64,000 bases of DNA from Andalucia godoyi (Eukaryota; Discoba; Jakobea; Jakobida; Andaluciidae): contig VRVR01000021.1 in the NCBI GenBank assembly GCA_009859145.1, positions 133,507 through 197,506 of the forward strand. The letters run 5' to 3'. The position numbers and the translations under genes were made by a program. Below, one piece after another: positions 30,432 to 38,595 of the stretch; the stretch's first letter is position 1, and each line of letters starts with the position of its first letter. The notes below the pieces were generated by a model that was not told where the DNA came from, did no database searches, and saw only the letters and a program-made list of their open reading frames with translations.

Positions 30432-31463
30432 TTATTGCGTCAAGAAATGGTCTAGCAAAGATAGCACTTCTTCTGGAGCTTCTTGCTGGACCCAATGTGA
30501 GACTTCTGGCAGCCACACAATTTGCGAGTTTGGAGCGACCTGGCCGATTCCTTTCAAGAGTTCTTTTCCAAGTGCAATGTCCTTTTCTCCCCATACGACC
30601 AACACAGAGCATTGAATTGGCTTTCTGAGCTTTGCCTTCATTTCCCTGTCCGGAGCAGACAAGAAAATTGCGCGGTACCATGACAACATGGGTGCGAGTC
30701 CCTTTGAAGTATAGTACTTTGCAACCTCCACATCTTCTTCATTGCAAGTCGAAATCGGCTTGTATATATGGCTTAAGAACCCGTAGTCATCCATTGTCAG
30801 CAACAGTTCTGGCAAGTAAGGCAGCTGGATAAAGAAGATGTACCAAGAGCGAACGAACGCTTGGTGGAGAGTCATGTTCTTCATAAACAATCTAGGGTGC
30901 GGTGCATTCAAGATCATCATCTTCTGCACCAATTCAGGATACGCGTGCGCAAAGTTCCACGAAACTGCACCACCCCAATCATGTCCGACAAGACACGATA
31001 TGTGAGTGTAGCCCAGGGCGTCCACCAACAGCTTGATATCCTCAAGCAGGAACGGATGCATCATGTAGTTCTCAGCTCCTGCAGGCTTATCGGACTCACC
31101 ATACCCTCTCATGTCCACCGCCACCACGTAAAACCCCCTCTCGCCACCATCCTGTGCGGATGGCTGTTGTCGCTTTGCAAAATGGTCGAGTGCAAATCTC
31201 CAGCAGTACCAACTCTCCGGGAACCCATGCAGCAAGACAACTAAAGGATCGCCTTTCTTACCTACGGAAACAGTGTGCAGCTCCATTCCGTTCAAGAGCT
31301 TGACGCGCGAATGCGTTCCGAATCCAGTGGCCACGCTTGGTATCCGCTCACGATGTTTTTTCGAAAAGCACCGGCCCAACGAAACAATGCACCGAAGCAC
31401 AATCACCAAGCAGACAGGAATCGCATAAACGCACCCTAGGGCAAACGGGATCCATCTGTTCAT
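30432..31463 (-). CDS. Membrane-anchored alpha/beta hydrolase, epoxide hydrolase (EPHX3/4) type
   Basis: A hydrophobic N-terminal anchor (WIPFALGCVYAIPVCLVIVL) precedes the alpha/beta hydrolase core. HGFPESWYCWR gives the oxyanion hole and DMRGYGESDKP follows. GHDWGG carries the nucleophilic Asp that marks epoxide hydrolases, with VWGEKDIAL as the acid region and VSHWVQQEAPEE as the catalytic His. The ATG at 31463 (MNRWIPF) gives 343 residues. An alternative start at 31694 (MTLEGSFGNFGS) would be joined through a 60-bp AT-rich intron (31530-31589, GTATCA...TTCAG) in phase. The intron itself has no stop, so the whole stretch looks like one longer frame. Epoxide substrate inferred from the Asp nucleophile. 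Confidence 0.85.
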   Translation of the reverse strand: MNRWIPFALGCVYAIPVCLVIVLRCIVSLGRCFSKKHRERIPSVATGFGTHSRVKLLNGMELHTVSVGKKGDPLVVLLHGFPESWYCWRFALDHFAKRQQPSAQDGGERGFYVVAVDMRGYGESDKPAGAENYMMHPFLLEDIKLLVDALGYTHISCLVGHDWGGAVSWNFAHAYPELVQKMMILNAPHPRLFMKNMTLHQAFVRSWYIFFIQLPYLPELLLTMDDYGFLSHIYKPISTCNEEDVEVAKYYTSKGLAPMLSWYRAIFLSAPDREMKAKLRKPIQCSVLVVWGEKDIALGKELLKGIGQVAPNSQIVWLPEVSHWVQQEAPEEVLSLLDHFLTQ

Positions 31464-31963
31464 CGCAGCCACCCACACCCGCAACAAATTGTATTGGTCG
31501 TCAACTCGCCACTCCTGTTTCCCACCCAGCTGAATCGGCAAATAACAATAATAATAAAAATAATAAATAATAAAAAATGTGCATGATACGTCTTGAAGAG
31601 GTCTCTCTCTGTCTCTTTGATGAAAAGAAAAGTCTTGAAACCCCCCGAAATTCCCGAAACTCCCGAAATTCCCGAAGGAGCCCTCAAGCGTCATCAAGCT
31701 TTTTCCTGAAACAAATAAAGCAGTTTTTTTTTTGATACACAACAGCGTCCCGATTCCCGCCCAATTTCCAGGACTCGTTTTGCATGTTGCGATTTGTCAC
31801 ACGTCTTTTTCCTGCAGACACATCGTTCTTGCTATTTCTCTCTCTCTTTTTCTCGTTTTTGTTCTATCCTAGTCTTCTCGTCATTCCAGCAGAGTTTGTC
31901 CCAGAATTGTTCTTTTATTCTGCGCTGGTGGTGGTGAAGGCAGGGAGAAAGTGAGAACACGAA
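31464..31963. other. Divergent promoter region with a probable intron
   Basis: This 500-bp spacer separates the hydrolase (minus) from the SET gene (plus). It holds the probable 60-bp intron 31530-31589 of the hydrolase transcript, and three copies of a CCCGAAANT-type unit near 31640-31677 that would encode GSFGNF repeats if translated. A C/T-rich leader precedes the SET gene ATG. Confidence 0.5.
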
Positions 31964-33451
31964 ATGGACTCCCAAAGAATGGCTCTTGCCACAGTGTCGG
32001 TGTCGCATCGCATGTCCGTTTCTGCTCTTTTGCAATCATCTGAAGGCAGTGAAGTCACTTTGTTTTGTCCTTCTTTGTGTGCCGATCGATGCGAGTCTCC
32101 TTCTCGAACAGGATCGCTTGCATCGACCTCTCCGGACACTGATTTCGAACCTCCCAAATCAATGAAGGGGGATGATGAACCAAGTTCGGTTTCGTGCGGG
32201 TCCAGCGAGAACGATACGGCTGATCCCATCCAGTCCGCGAAGCAACCAGCGGGAAAGAAGCTGTGGACAATGCCCACTTCCTCTGTACCGGGATCCTTTT
32301 TGCCTGCGAAATCGGGCGAGAAGCGAAACCGAGTTCCTAGAGAACTGCAGTGGGCTCAGCGCGAAAGCCGCAAGGTCTCTGAGCACAGGACGTATTCGAA
32401 GCTTGAGAATGTTCCAGTATGGGAAGACGGTAAGCTTCTCCATCCACCTCTTCACTCTGTGGATGTAGAGTATCGTGGGAGGTCTCGCAAACGCCGTCGC
32501 ATTTTCAACTGCGACGAAGAAACAGACAAGCTTTTCAAGATCCACATTGTGAAGAACAGATGTGGGAAATGGACGCAGCTTTCTACGTACATTCAAGAAG
32601 AGCGCAAGAAGCTAAGGGAACTTTTGTGGGGGCGCGTACTGGAAAAAAGAGAAATCGACCAACAGAATGCGTATCCCCAGTCTTTCAAAGGAAGCAGTTT
32701 GGCACCGCTGGTTTCTGCTGAAGTTGGTTCTCCAGGCGCGTCGTCTGCAAATTCTGCTCCTGTGCGTCAGCCGCACACATCAATTCAGTCCTCCTCCTCC
32801 TCCTCCGCCATCTGCCACAGCACAGAAGACAGTGGCAAGGACGGAGGTGGCAAGAAGCGCGGCAAGTCCGTAGAGTACACACCGATGCCAACACAGTCGA
32901 AATTCGAGTCAATTCTGCTTGCTCCCGAAGGACCGGATGCCTTGCAACCGGCAGAGATGCGGCACTATCAGAAGACGCTTCGGAGACCCGACGAAGGGTT
33001 GTACATTGCAAAGTCCACAATTCCAGGCGCTGGGTACGGGCTCTTCTCGCAGGTAGATATTCAGAAGAATGAGATCGTATCCGAGTATACGGGACGGATC
33101 ATGACGGATATCGACTATTCGTTGAGATACCCTGAAAATGACGCAGAGTACGTCATTTCGGTTGGGGAAGATCTCTCGATTGACGGCGACGACCCGTCTG
33201 CGACGACGCTTGCACGATTTGCGAATCATCAGCAAGGAAACAGAGCGAACGCAGGGTACATCATGTCTGGCTGCAAAGTTTTCGTTATTGCGTTCAAATT
33301 CATCAAGCGCGACACGGAAATCTTTACTGACTATGGAAGACAGTTCTGGAGCAATGGGCCGGGAGAAAAGGTGCACCGAACAAGATTCACAGAGCTCACA
33401 GGAAAGCCCGCATCTCCAAAGATCAAAAGCCACTGTGCGGATTCGTCATAG
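31964..33451 (+). CDS. SET-domain protein, probable protein lysine methyltransferase
   Basis: The 495-residue protein has a long charged N-terminal part with basic stretches (YRGRSRKRRRIFNCDEE) and a C-terminal SET domain (about residues 345-460). SET motifs seen are GLYIAKSTIPGAGYGLFSQ, VSEYTG, LARFANHQQGNRANAGY (normally RFxNHSCxPN), and FTDYG. The catalytic Tyr of the FTDYG segment is kept, but the NHSC/PN cofactor loop is altered to NHQQGNRAN. No pre-SET or post-SET cysteine cluster is visible. The substrate could be a histone or another protein; the sequence does not decide. The start is the ATG at 31964 (MDSQRMALA). Confidence 0.78.
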   Translation: MDSQRMALATVSVSHRMSVSALLQSSEGSEVTLFCPSLCADRCESPSRTGSLASTSPDTDFEPPKSMKGDDEPSSVSCGSSENDTADPIQSAKQPAGKKLWTMPTSSVPGSFLPAKSGEKRNRVPRELQWAQRESRKVSEHRTYSKLENVPVWEDGKLLHPPLHSVDVEYRGRSRKRRRIFNCDEETDKLFKIHIVKNRCGKWTQLSTYIQEERKKLRELLWGRVLEKREIDQQNAYPQSFKGSSLAPLVSAEVGSPGASSANSAPVRQPHTSIQSSSSSSAICHSTEDSGKDGGGKKRGKSVEYTPMPTQSKFESILLAPEGPDALQPAEMRHYQKTLRRPDEGLYIAKSTIPGAGYGLFSQVDIQKNEIVSEYTGRIMTDIDYSLRYPENDAEYVISVGEDLSIDGDDPSATTLARFANHQQGNRANAGYIMSGCKVFVIAFKFIKRDTEIFTDYGRQFWSNGPGEKVHRTRFTELTGKPASPKIKSHCADSS

Positions 33452-34124
33452 GACTCATAGGAAAAAGCGTCGCACGCGCACGCGCGCGCGCTTGTGTGTG
33501 TGAGAGAGAGAACCAGCTGAAGACGAAAGAAAAGAGGGGAGGGGGGAAAAAATCTAGTAGAGTAATAATAGTGCAAGTCTTTATAAATTACAACAATATG
33601 CGCGCTTACATAAAATGCAAACAACCTAAACGGATTCGTTAGAACAGTTCAGCAAACACACAGCATGAAGAATGTCACGCTGCACTACGGAAATACAGAA
33701 AGGCACATAGAAGAGCGAGAAGAGTTTTCAGGAATGCATCATTAACAACTGTTTTCCACAACGTTCCCTTCAAAAGGAACATAGGAGTGGTGCATGACGT
33801 GTCTAATCAATAATCATTGCGATTCTGAAAACACCTTCTTCTGAGCGGGACAAAAACAGCGACCAGAAAATAAACGAGAAACATACAATTTCTATCTTGC
33901 AGGACGTTCCATTTCAAGATAAAGCTGCATCAATTAAAGAAAGAGCGAAGAGAAAGAGCGAAGAGAAAGAGCGAAGAGAAAGAGAGAAGAGAAAAGAAAG
34001 ACGCGAAAGACGGAAAAGAGGGGCAGAGCGCAATGAAATTCGCGGGCTCGGGCAAAGACCGACCAGAGTACGACAGCAGTTGGATGCAAAGTGGATATCA
34101 AAGGACTGCAAAAGCCGAGAATCA
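33452..34124. other. Convergent intergenic region with purine repeat
   Basis: This 670-bp region separates the SET gene from the Era gene (convergent). It contains an alternating GCGCGC/GTGTGT stretch just after the SET stop, and a purine tract at about 33935-33996 made of GAAAGAGCGAAGA-type units. A plus-strand Arg/Glu-rich frame over the tract has no ATG and is probably an artefact. Confidence 0.6.
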
Positions 34125-35389
34125 TCACGATTGGACAGAAACCACATGCAGGAACAAGTGGACAGATTTCCCGAATTTTTCCGTCATAACGGCCTGGGCG
34201 TGCTTGCGAACCCATGAAATCACACTCGCCTCATCACCAATGACGATCTTCTTCATGTTTAAATCGGGAACAACCACATCGGCATCGATTCGCAGGTCTC
34301 CATTCCGAAATGGTGTCCAACCGCGGATGGAGACAGAGACCGAGTAAGGAACTTCTTGGTTCAGCCTCAAAAAGACACCTTCTCGAATAGCCTCTGTTGC
34401 GAACTTGACCACTGGCGCATCCGACCTGACTCCTGGAGGATAGATCCATGTGCCGGGCTGCGCCTTTCTCTTGAGAAAGGCCTTCAGGTCTTCGATACCC
34501 TGATTCTTCTGCGCAGAGACCATGAACACTTCCGAGCAGTTTTCCACAACCTTCCGGAGCTGATCAATTATGGGTAACAGCTTTCGATGGTCTTTCACAA
34601 GATCAATCTTGTTCAGCACCAGAGCGGTGGTCTCGGCTTTCTCACTCAGTTCTCGCATGAGCTTATCATTCGAAGGCATGTGATCCAACGGCTTTGAAGC
34701 ATCGACAACAACAATGCCCAACTGAGCTTCCAAAATAGAAGAATACGCAATCTCCACAAGCGGCTGGAGCGACAATGCTGACCGCTCCGAAGCAGGAAGG
34801 ACTCCGGGCGTATCGAAAAACACAATCTGGGTGTCATCCTCAGTCCACATCCCACGAACACGTTCTCTCGTAGTCTGTGCTTTCGGAGAAACAATCGACA
34901 CCTTTTCTCCAATAATACGGTTCAACAGTGTCGATTTCCCAACATTCGGATAGCCCGTGATGGAGACTGTCAGACTCTTCGCATTTGGAGGAGATTCCGG
35001 AATCTGAAAAGAAAACGTCTTTACTTGCTCATCTGGTGGCAAGGACGAATCGCAGCAACAGGAACAACAGGAACAACAGGAACAACAGGAACAACAGGAA
35101 CAACAGTTATGATAGCAAACAGCAAACATGAGTATACATTCAATAAAATACGTACTCTTATGGATAGGATCTCGAAAAAGCTATTAGAAAATTGCATACT
35201 TGGTTCCTCAATATCAATCTGCGTTCGTTTTCGCTGTTTCGTTTTCGTTTTCGTTTTCGGATCTGGAATGACAACGGCGACCGGTTTATCAGCTATTGGT
35301 GCCTCTTTCAAGAATAATCTAGACTTTCCAGAAGCAGATGACCGACTTGCGAAATGAATTCCACGAGCACATATCCGGATCATCATCAT
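34125..35389 (-). CDS. ERAL1: Era-family GTPase, probably mitochondrial, two exons
   Basis: Exon 1 (35200-35389) starts MMMIRICARGIHFASRSSA, a basic Ser/Arg-rich leader like a mitochondrial presequence. The intron (35033-35199, 167 bp) has a GTATGC donor and a CCACCAG acceptor. Exon 2 joins in phase as NEQVKTFSFQIPESPP. The 365-residue protein has all five G motifs: G1 GYPNVGKST, the T of G2, G3 DTPG, G4 NKID and G5 SAQ. A C-terminal KH-like domain follows (MKKIVIGDEASVISWVRKHA). Era binds small-subunit rRNA and aids its assembly; ERAL1 does so in mitochondria. If the intron is ignored, the frame would read into a false Cys-rich N terminus. Confidence 0.9.
35053..35106. repeat. 9-bp tandem repeat inside the Era intron
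   Basis: GGAACAACA is repeated about six times. The tract lies in the Era-gene intron on the minus strand, where it reads TGTTGTTCC and produces the apparent CSCCSC run if translated. Confidence 0.92.
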
Positions 35390-35695
35390 CACAACCACAA
35401 CCACGACCACGACTACTATTACTATTAAGAGATACGTTCTTGTGAGGAAAAACTCGCTCAACTAAAAAACCATTTCGCTATTCCTAAACACTCCCGAAAA
35501 AAATCCAAAAATTTGAGGAGCCTCAATGAACTCAACCTGCTTGAAACGGGCACTCGACACTTGGCTTTCCCCGCCAAATTCCATTCTTCTCTTTCCTTTC
35601 CTTTCTTATCCGTCTTTTTTACACACTCTCTTTTAAGATTAAAATTAAACGTTTATATAGCTGCCCTTCCCACGACGCGAAAGAATTGAAAAAAT

Positions 35696-37066
35696 ATGCC
35701 TCGGCAACAGTCTTCTGGTTCCGCTCCAAAAGGACTGCTATTTTCTGGAATTGCAGTGTTTTTTAGTTCGGATGTTCCGCATGAAATCATCGAGGTGTTT
35801 CGACAGAACGGCGGTCAGTCTGCGAAAGGCGGGAAATTCGCATCGTTTGTCGTGTCTTCGAATGCAAATGATCAAACTGTCCGAGCGATGATGTCTTCTC
35901 GTCGACCGCAGATCGTCGTCCTACCAGCTTGGATTGAGAAATGCTTGCTCGTCAGCACACTTGTTCCGCTTTCGACATTCATTCTCCCACTTGTCGCCAC
36001 AGCCGCGACAACTTCCGCGAGTTCCAGCTCGACGATCGCGACGCCTGTTGCATCCAGTTCAAGCACAAAGCCGCCAAATGCCACAAAGACTCCAGTGAAA
36101 CAGGTTGTAGGCACGGAGGTCAGCAAATCGCCCTACAATCGAGCAATCGGCGAGCCTTCCGTGGACAGTGCTGCTGTTTATCAGCGAGAGGCTGCTGGTA
36201 TGGAGCCGAAAGAATCGAGGAAGCGCTCCGTTCGGTCCGTCGTGCGAGCTGCAGAAAGTAGCAAGAATGACAATCGCAATCAGGACAATGATGACGACGA
36301 TGGCGACGATGACGACGACGATCGTGATGTTCGTGATGTTCGTGATGAGAACGGTGACGACGACGATGGAAATGGTGTCCAAAGCCCAGAAAAATTAGTA
36401 GAAGATGGAAGAAGAGGTCGAAAGATTCGGAGAAGACTCATTGACGAGACTCCCTCTGCGAGTCAGCAGCAAGTCGCAAATGTTCTAGCGTCGCTCGCAA
36501 CGCAGGAGATTGCAGAGAACATAGAAGAATCGCAAACACAGGTGGATGCCAGCCTGCGGCCGCGGATTGGAACTTCGCCAATTGCTCGTCACTCGCCAGC
36601 TCACTCGGTGCAGAGAATTCAACGGCACTCGCTTTTGGAGTCATCGACCTCTCGCTCATTGTATGAGAATATCCCGCCGTATGCGAATGGCCGAGCATCA
36701 CCAATTTTGGCCTCGGCGGACCACAATCGATCAGCATACACGCTGAGTACGTCGATGGGTCTTGGAGCGAGCAGTTCCAGTGCGAACGGACCGAGGGCAG
36801 CGCCTTCCATCTTCCAAATGACTAAGAGTCTTTCATCGGGAGCTTTCCTGGCAGTTCCTCGCACCATGTCGTCGATTTTGCGCCCTGCTGCTCTTCCTGT
36901 TCCGGGAGCAAACACCAAGTCGAATACTCCGTCGTCGCAGTTGTTTGCATTTGCTTCTGCTTTAGGTGGCTCCCGATTTAGCGCACCCATTCCTGTTCCG
37001 CTGGTTCCAAATCCTCTTGCTTTCACCAGAATGCCAGCTGTTACCGCGGTTTTCCAAAAAAGATGA
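35696..37066 (+). CDS. BRCT-domain protein with long disordered tail
   Basis: An N-terminal BRCT domain covers residues about 12-90: LLFSGIAVFFSSDVPHEIIE, a glycine turn (QNGGQSAKGG), and the W-x3-C signature in VVLPAWIEKCLL. BRCT modules bind phosphoproteins or each other in DNA damage and replication responses. The remaining 360 residues are disordered, with an Asp run at about 200-225, SQQQVANVLASLATQEIAEN, and Ser/Pro-rich sequence. The start follows a TATA-like GTTTATATAG about 40 bp upstream (35651-35660). The family beyond BRCT is not recognised. Nuclear location is inferred. Confidence 0.75.
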   Translation: MPRQQSSGSAPKGLLFSGIAVFFSSDVPHEIIEVFRQNGGQSAKGGKFASFVVSSNANDQTVRAMMSSRRPQIVVLPAWIEKCLLVSTLVPLSTFILPLVATAATTSASSSSTIATPVASSSSTKPPNATKTPVKQVVGTEVSKSPYNRAIGEPSVDSAAVYQREAAGMEPKESRKRSVRSVVRAAESSKNDNRNQDNDDDDGDDDDDDRDVRDVRDENGDDDDGNGVQSPEKLVEDGRRGRKIRRRLIDETPSASQQQVANVLASLATQEIAENIEESQTQVDASLRPRIGTSPIARHSPAHSVQRIQRHSLLESSTSRSLYENIPPYANGRASPILASADHNRSAYTLSTSMGLGASSSSANGPRAAPSIFQMTKSLSSGAFLAVPRTMSSILRPAALPVPGANTKSNTPSSQLFAFASALGGSRFSAPIPVPLVPNPLAFTRMPAVTAVFQKR

Positions 37067-37267
37067 ATGATCTTTTTTTTTTTTTGTTGTTGCCCCACCC
37101 ACGCACTGCATGTCGCAGGCGGCGAATCTGGATGTATTGCCAATTTCTTTTCGGATCATTTACTGTACAAATGCAAATCAAGACAATAATAAAGAACAAC
37201 AAACGAACGCCATTCTTGATGATAATGTTAAATTGCGCAGAGCGATCCGCTTAACCTGCCCTACCGA

Positions 37268-38173
37268 CTATGGTTGCTGTGATTGTCGCTGCTGCTGCTG
37301 CAGTTGCTGTGCATTCACACGCTGCGCAATGGCCTGGAGTTGTGATTCCAGATTCTGGGAAATCTTCTTATCGGAGATTGTGAACTTCTGATACTTGTCA
37401 TACGGCGACGGCTTATAATCCTGGAGCAACTGATGGATCTTTTGTTGAGGGGTTTTTGGCCCTCTGGAAGTCATGCCTCCCATCTTTTGCGCATTGGTGT
37501 GTGGTGTCGCGGGAGCATTTGTCCGGAGCGACGCATATGTGTACTTGTGTAGTCCAGCATAGTACGAGATCTTCTTCTGATCCTCACTCGGCCCCTTCTT
37601 TGTGCTTTTCAGGTCAGAAGTAGAGGAAAGAGTCGTACTGGATCCATGCTCAGACACAACCGACGAAGATGGCTTCTCTGGTGGGGTTTCCAGAACGGAC
37701 GAAAACCGAACCCGGCGCGGCGTTTCTCCATCGCTTATTCCCACGACGTCATCTTCTTCTCCTGCGCCCTCATCACGATCGCCATCCACTCCTTGTTCCA
37801 TGAAATTCGGATCATTATTCTTTTGAATTGTGTCACCATGAAGTGCGTCATCCAGCAACTGATGCAACCGCTCCTCGGATTCGTCGCCATCTTCCAACGG
37901 AGAGGGCTCAAGGTCCTGGTACTCCTCATTATTCGTGTCTTCTGACAAATGATCCTGAACTGAATCTGTCTCTGTGTTCGTTTCAGACGTTTCTCTATAT
38001 TTCAAAAGATACAGAAACTTCAATCTCCTAACAGTCTTTAGTAGCTCATGGAACTCAATCATTCGACCACGCGCATTCACGACTCTGCGTCCGCGATGGC
38101 GCAGATCACGCAACGACATTTCTTCAGTTCCGTCCGCTGGCTTCACTGCTGGACCCGCGGTCGCAACAGACAT
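37268..38173 (-). CDS. Hypothetical acidic protein with RVxF motif
   Basis: This 301-residue frame opens at ATG 38173, with a second in-frame ATG at 38119 (MSLRDLRHRGRR). The first part is basic. The middle is acidic (DGDESEERLHQLLDD, DEGAGEEDDVVG) and contains ETPRRVRFSSVLETPP, which includes RVRF, a good match to the PP1 docking motif. The C terminus has ordered stretches (KIHQLLQDYKPSPYDKYQKF) and a Gln-rich end. No domain is recognised. The first ATG overlaps that of the gene on the other strand (38172); use of 38119 would leave room for a promoter. Confidence 0.65.
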   Translation of the reverse strand: MSVATAGPAVKPADGTEEMSLRDLRHRGRRVVNARGRMIEFHELLKTVRRLKFLYLLKYRETSETNTETDSVQDHLSEDTNNEEYQDLEPSPLEDGDESEERLHQLLDDALHGDTIQKNNDPNFMEQGVDGDRDEGAGEEDDVVGISDGETPRRVRFSSVLETPPEKPSSSVVSEHGSSTTLSSTSDLKSTKKGPSEDQKKISYYAGLHKYTYASLRTNAPATPHTNAQKMGGMTSRGPKTPQQKIHQLLQDYKPSPYDKYQKFTISDKKISQNLESQLQAIAQRVNAQQLQQQQRQSQQP

Positions 38174-38459
38174 GATGAATCAATTACCTCGAGGTCCGTT
38201 CCACCAGAAACCAAAAATTCGAGAAGAATTCGAAAAGAAGAAGAAACTGCTGGAGCTTGAACAACAAATCCCACAACAAAAAATCAAAAACGACGTCGGG
38301 GGGTTCGTAGTCAAGACGTTGGTGGATGCTGCTGCTGCATCATTTGATGCTTCCGTCCTCCACGCTTCGCCATGCGTATTTCCCCGCAGTCCCCGCCATC
38401 AATTCTGCCGTCCGACACGAAAAGACTCACATCGCAAATCGGCATGTACGACATTATAG
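38172..38459 (+). CDS. Small basic hypothetical protein, divergently overlapping start
   Basis: This is a 95-residue frame from ATG 38172. The N-terminal half is charged and helical (KIREEFEKKKKLLELEQQIP), then GGFVVKTLVDAAAASFDASV, then a basic end. The first half looks real; the last 35 residues look less so, and may mark an unseen intron. No family is recognised. Its ATG overlaps the divergent start of the 37268-38173 gene. Confidence 0.5.
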   Translation: MMNQLPRGPFHQKPKIREEFEKKKKLLELEQQIPQQKIKNDVGGFVVKTLVDAAAASFDASVLHASPCVFPRSPRHQFCRPTRKDSHRKSACTTL

Positions 38460-38595
38460 AGAGACGTCTGCCTTGATGTCGCTTTTCTTTTCATTTCCCC
38501 ATGTTTCTTTAATTAAAAAAATATTTCGTTGGCAAAATTTACCCTCCCAAGACGGGGAAAGATAAAAAAAAAGGAAGGAGAAGAAGGAAGAGAAG

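Noticed and set aside
33897-34217. Arg/Glu-rich plus-strand ORF over the 3' end of the Era gene
   Set aside because: It has no ATG, is driven by a purine repeat, and overlaps the conserved end of Era.
35033-35129. Cys-rich N terminus of Era
   Set aside because: It is the translated 9-bp repeat of an intron; a spliced leader gives a mitochondrial-type start.
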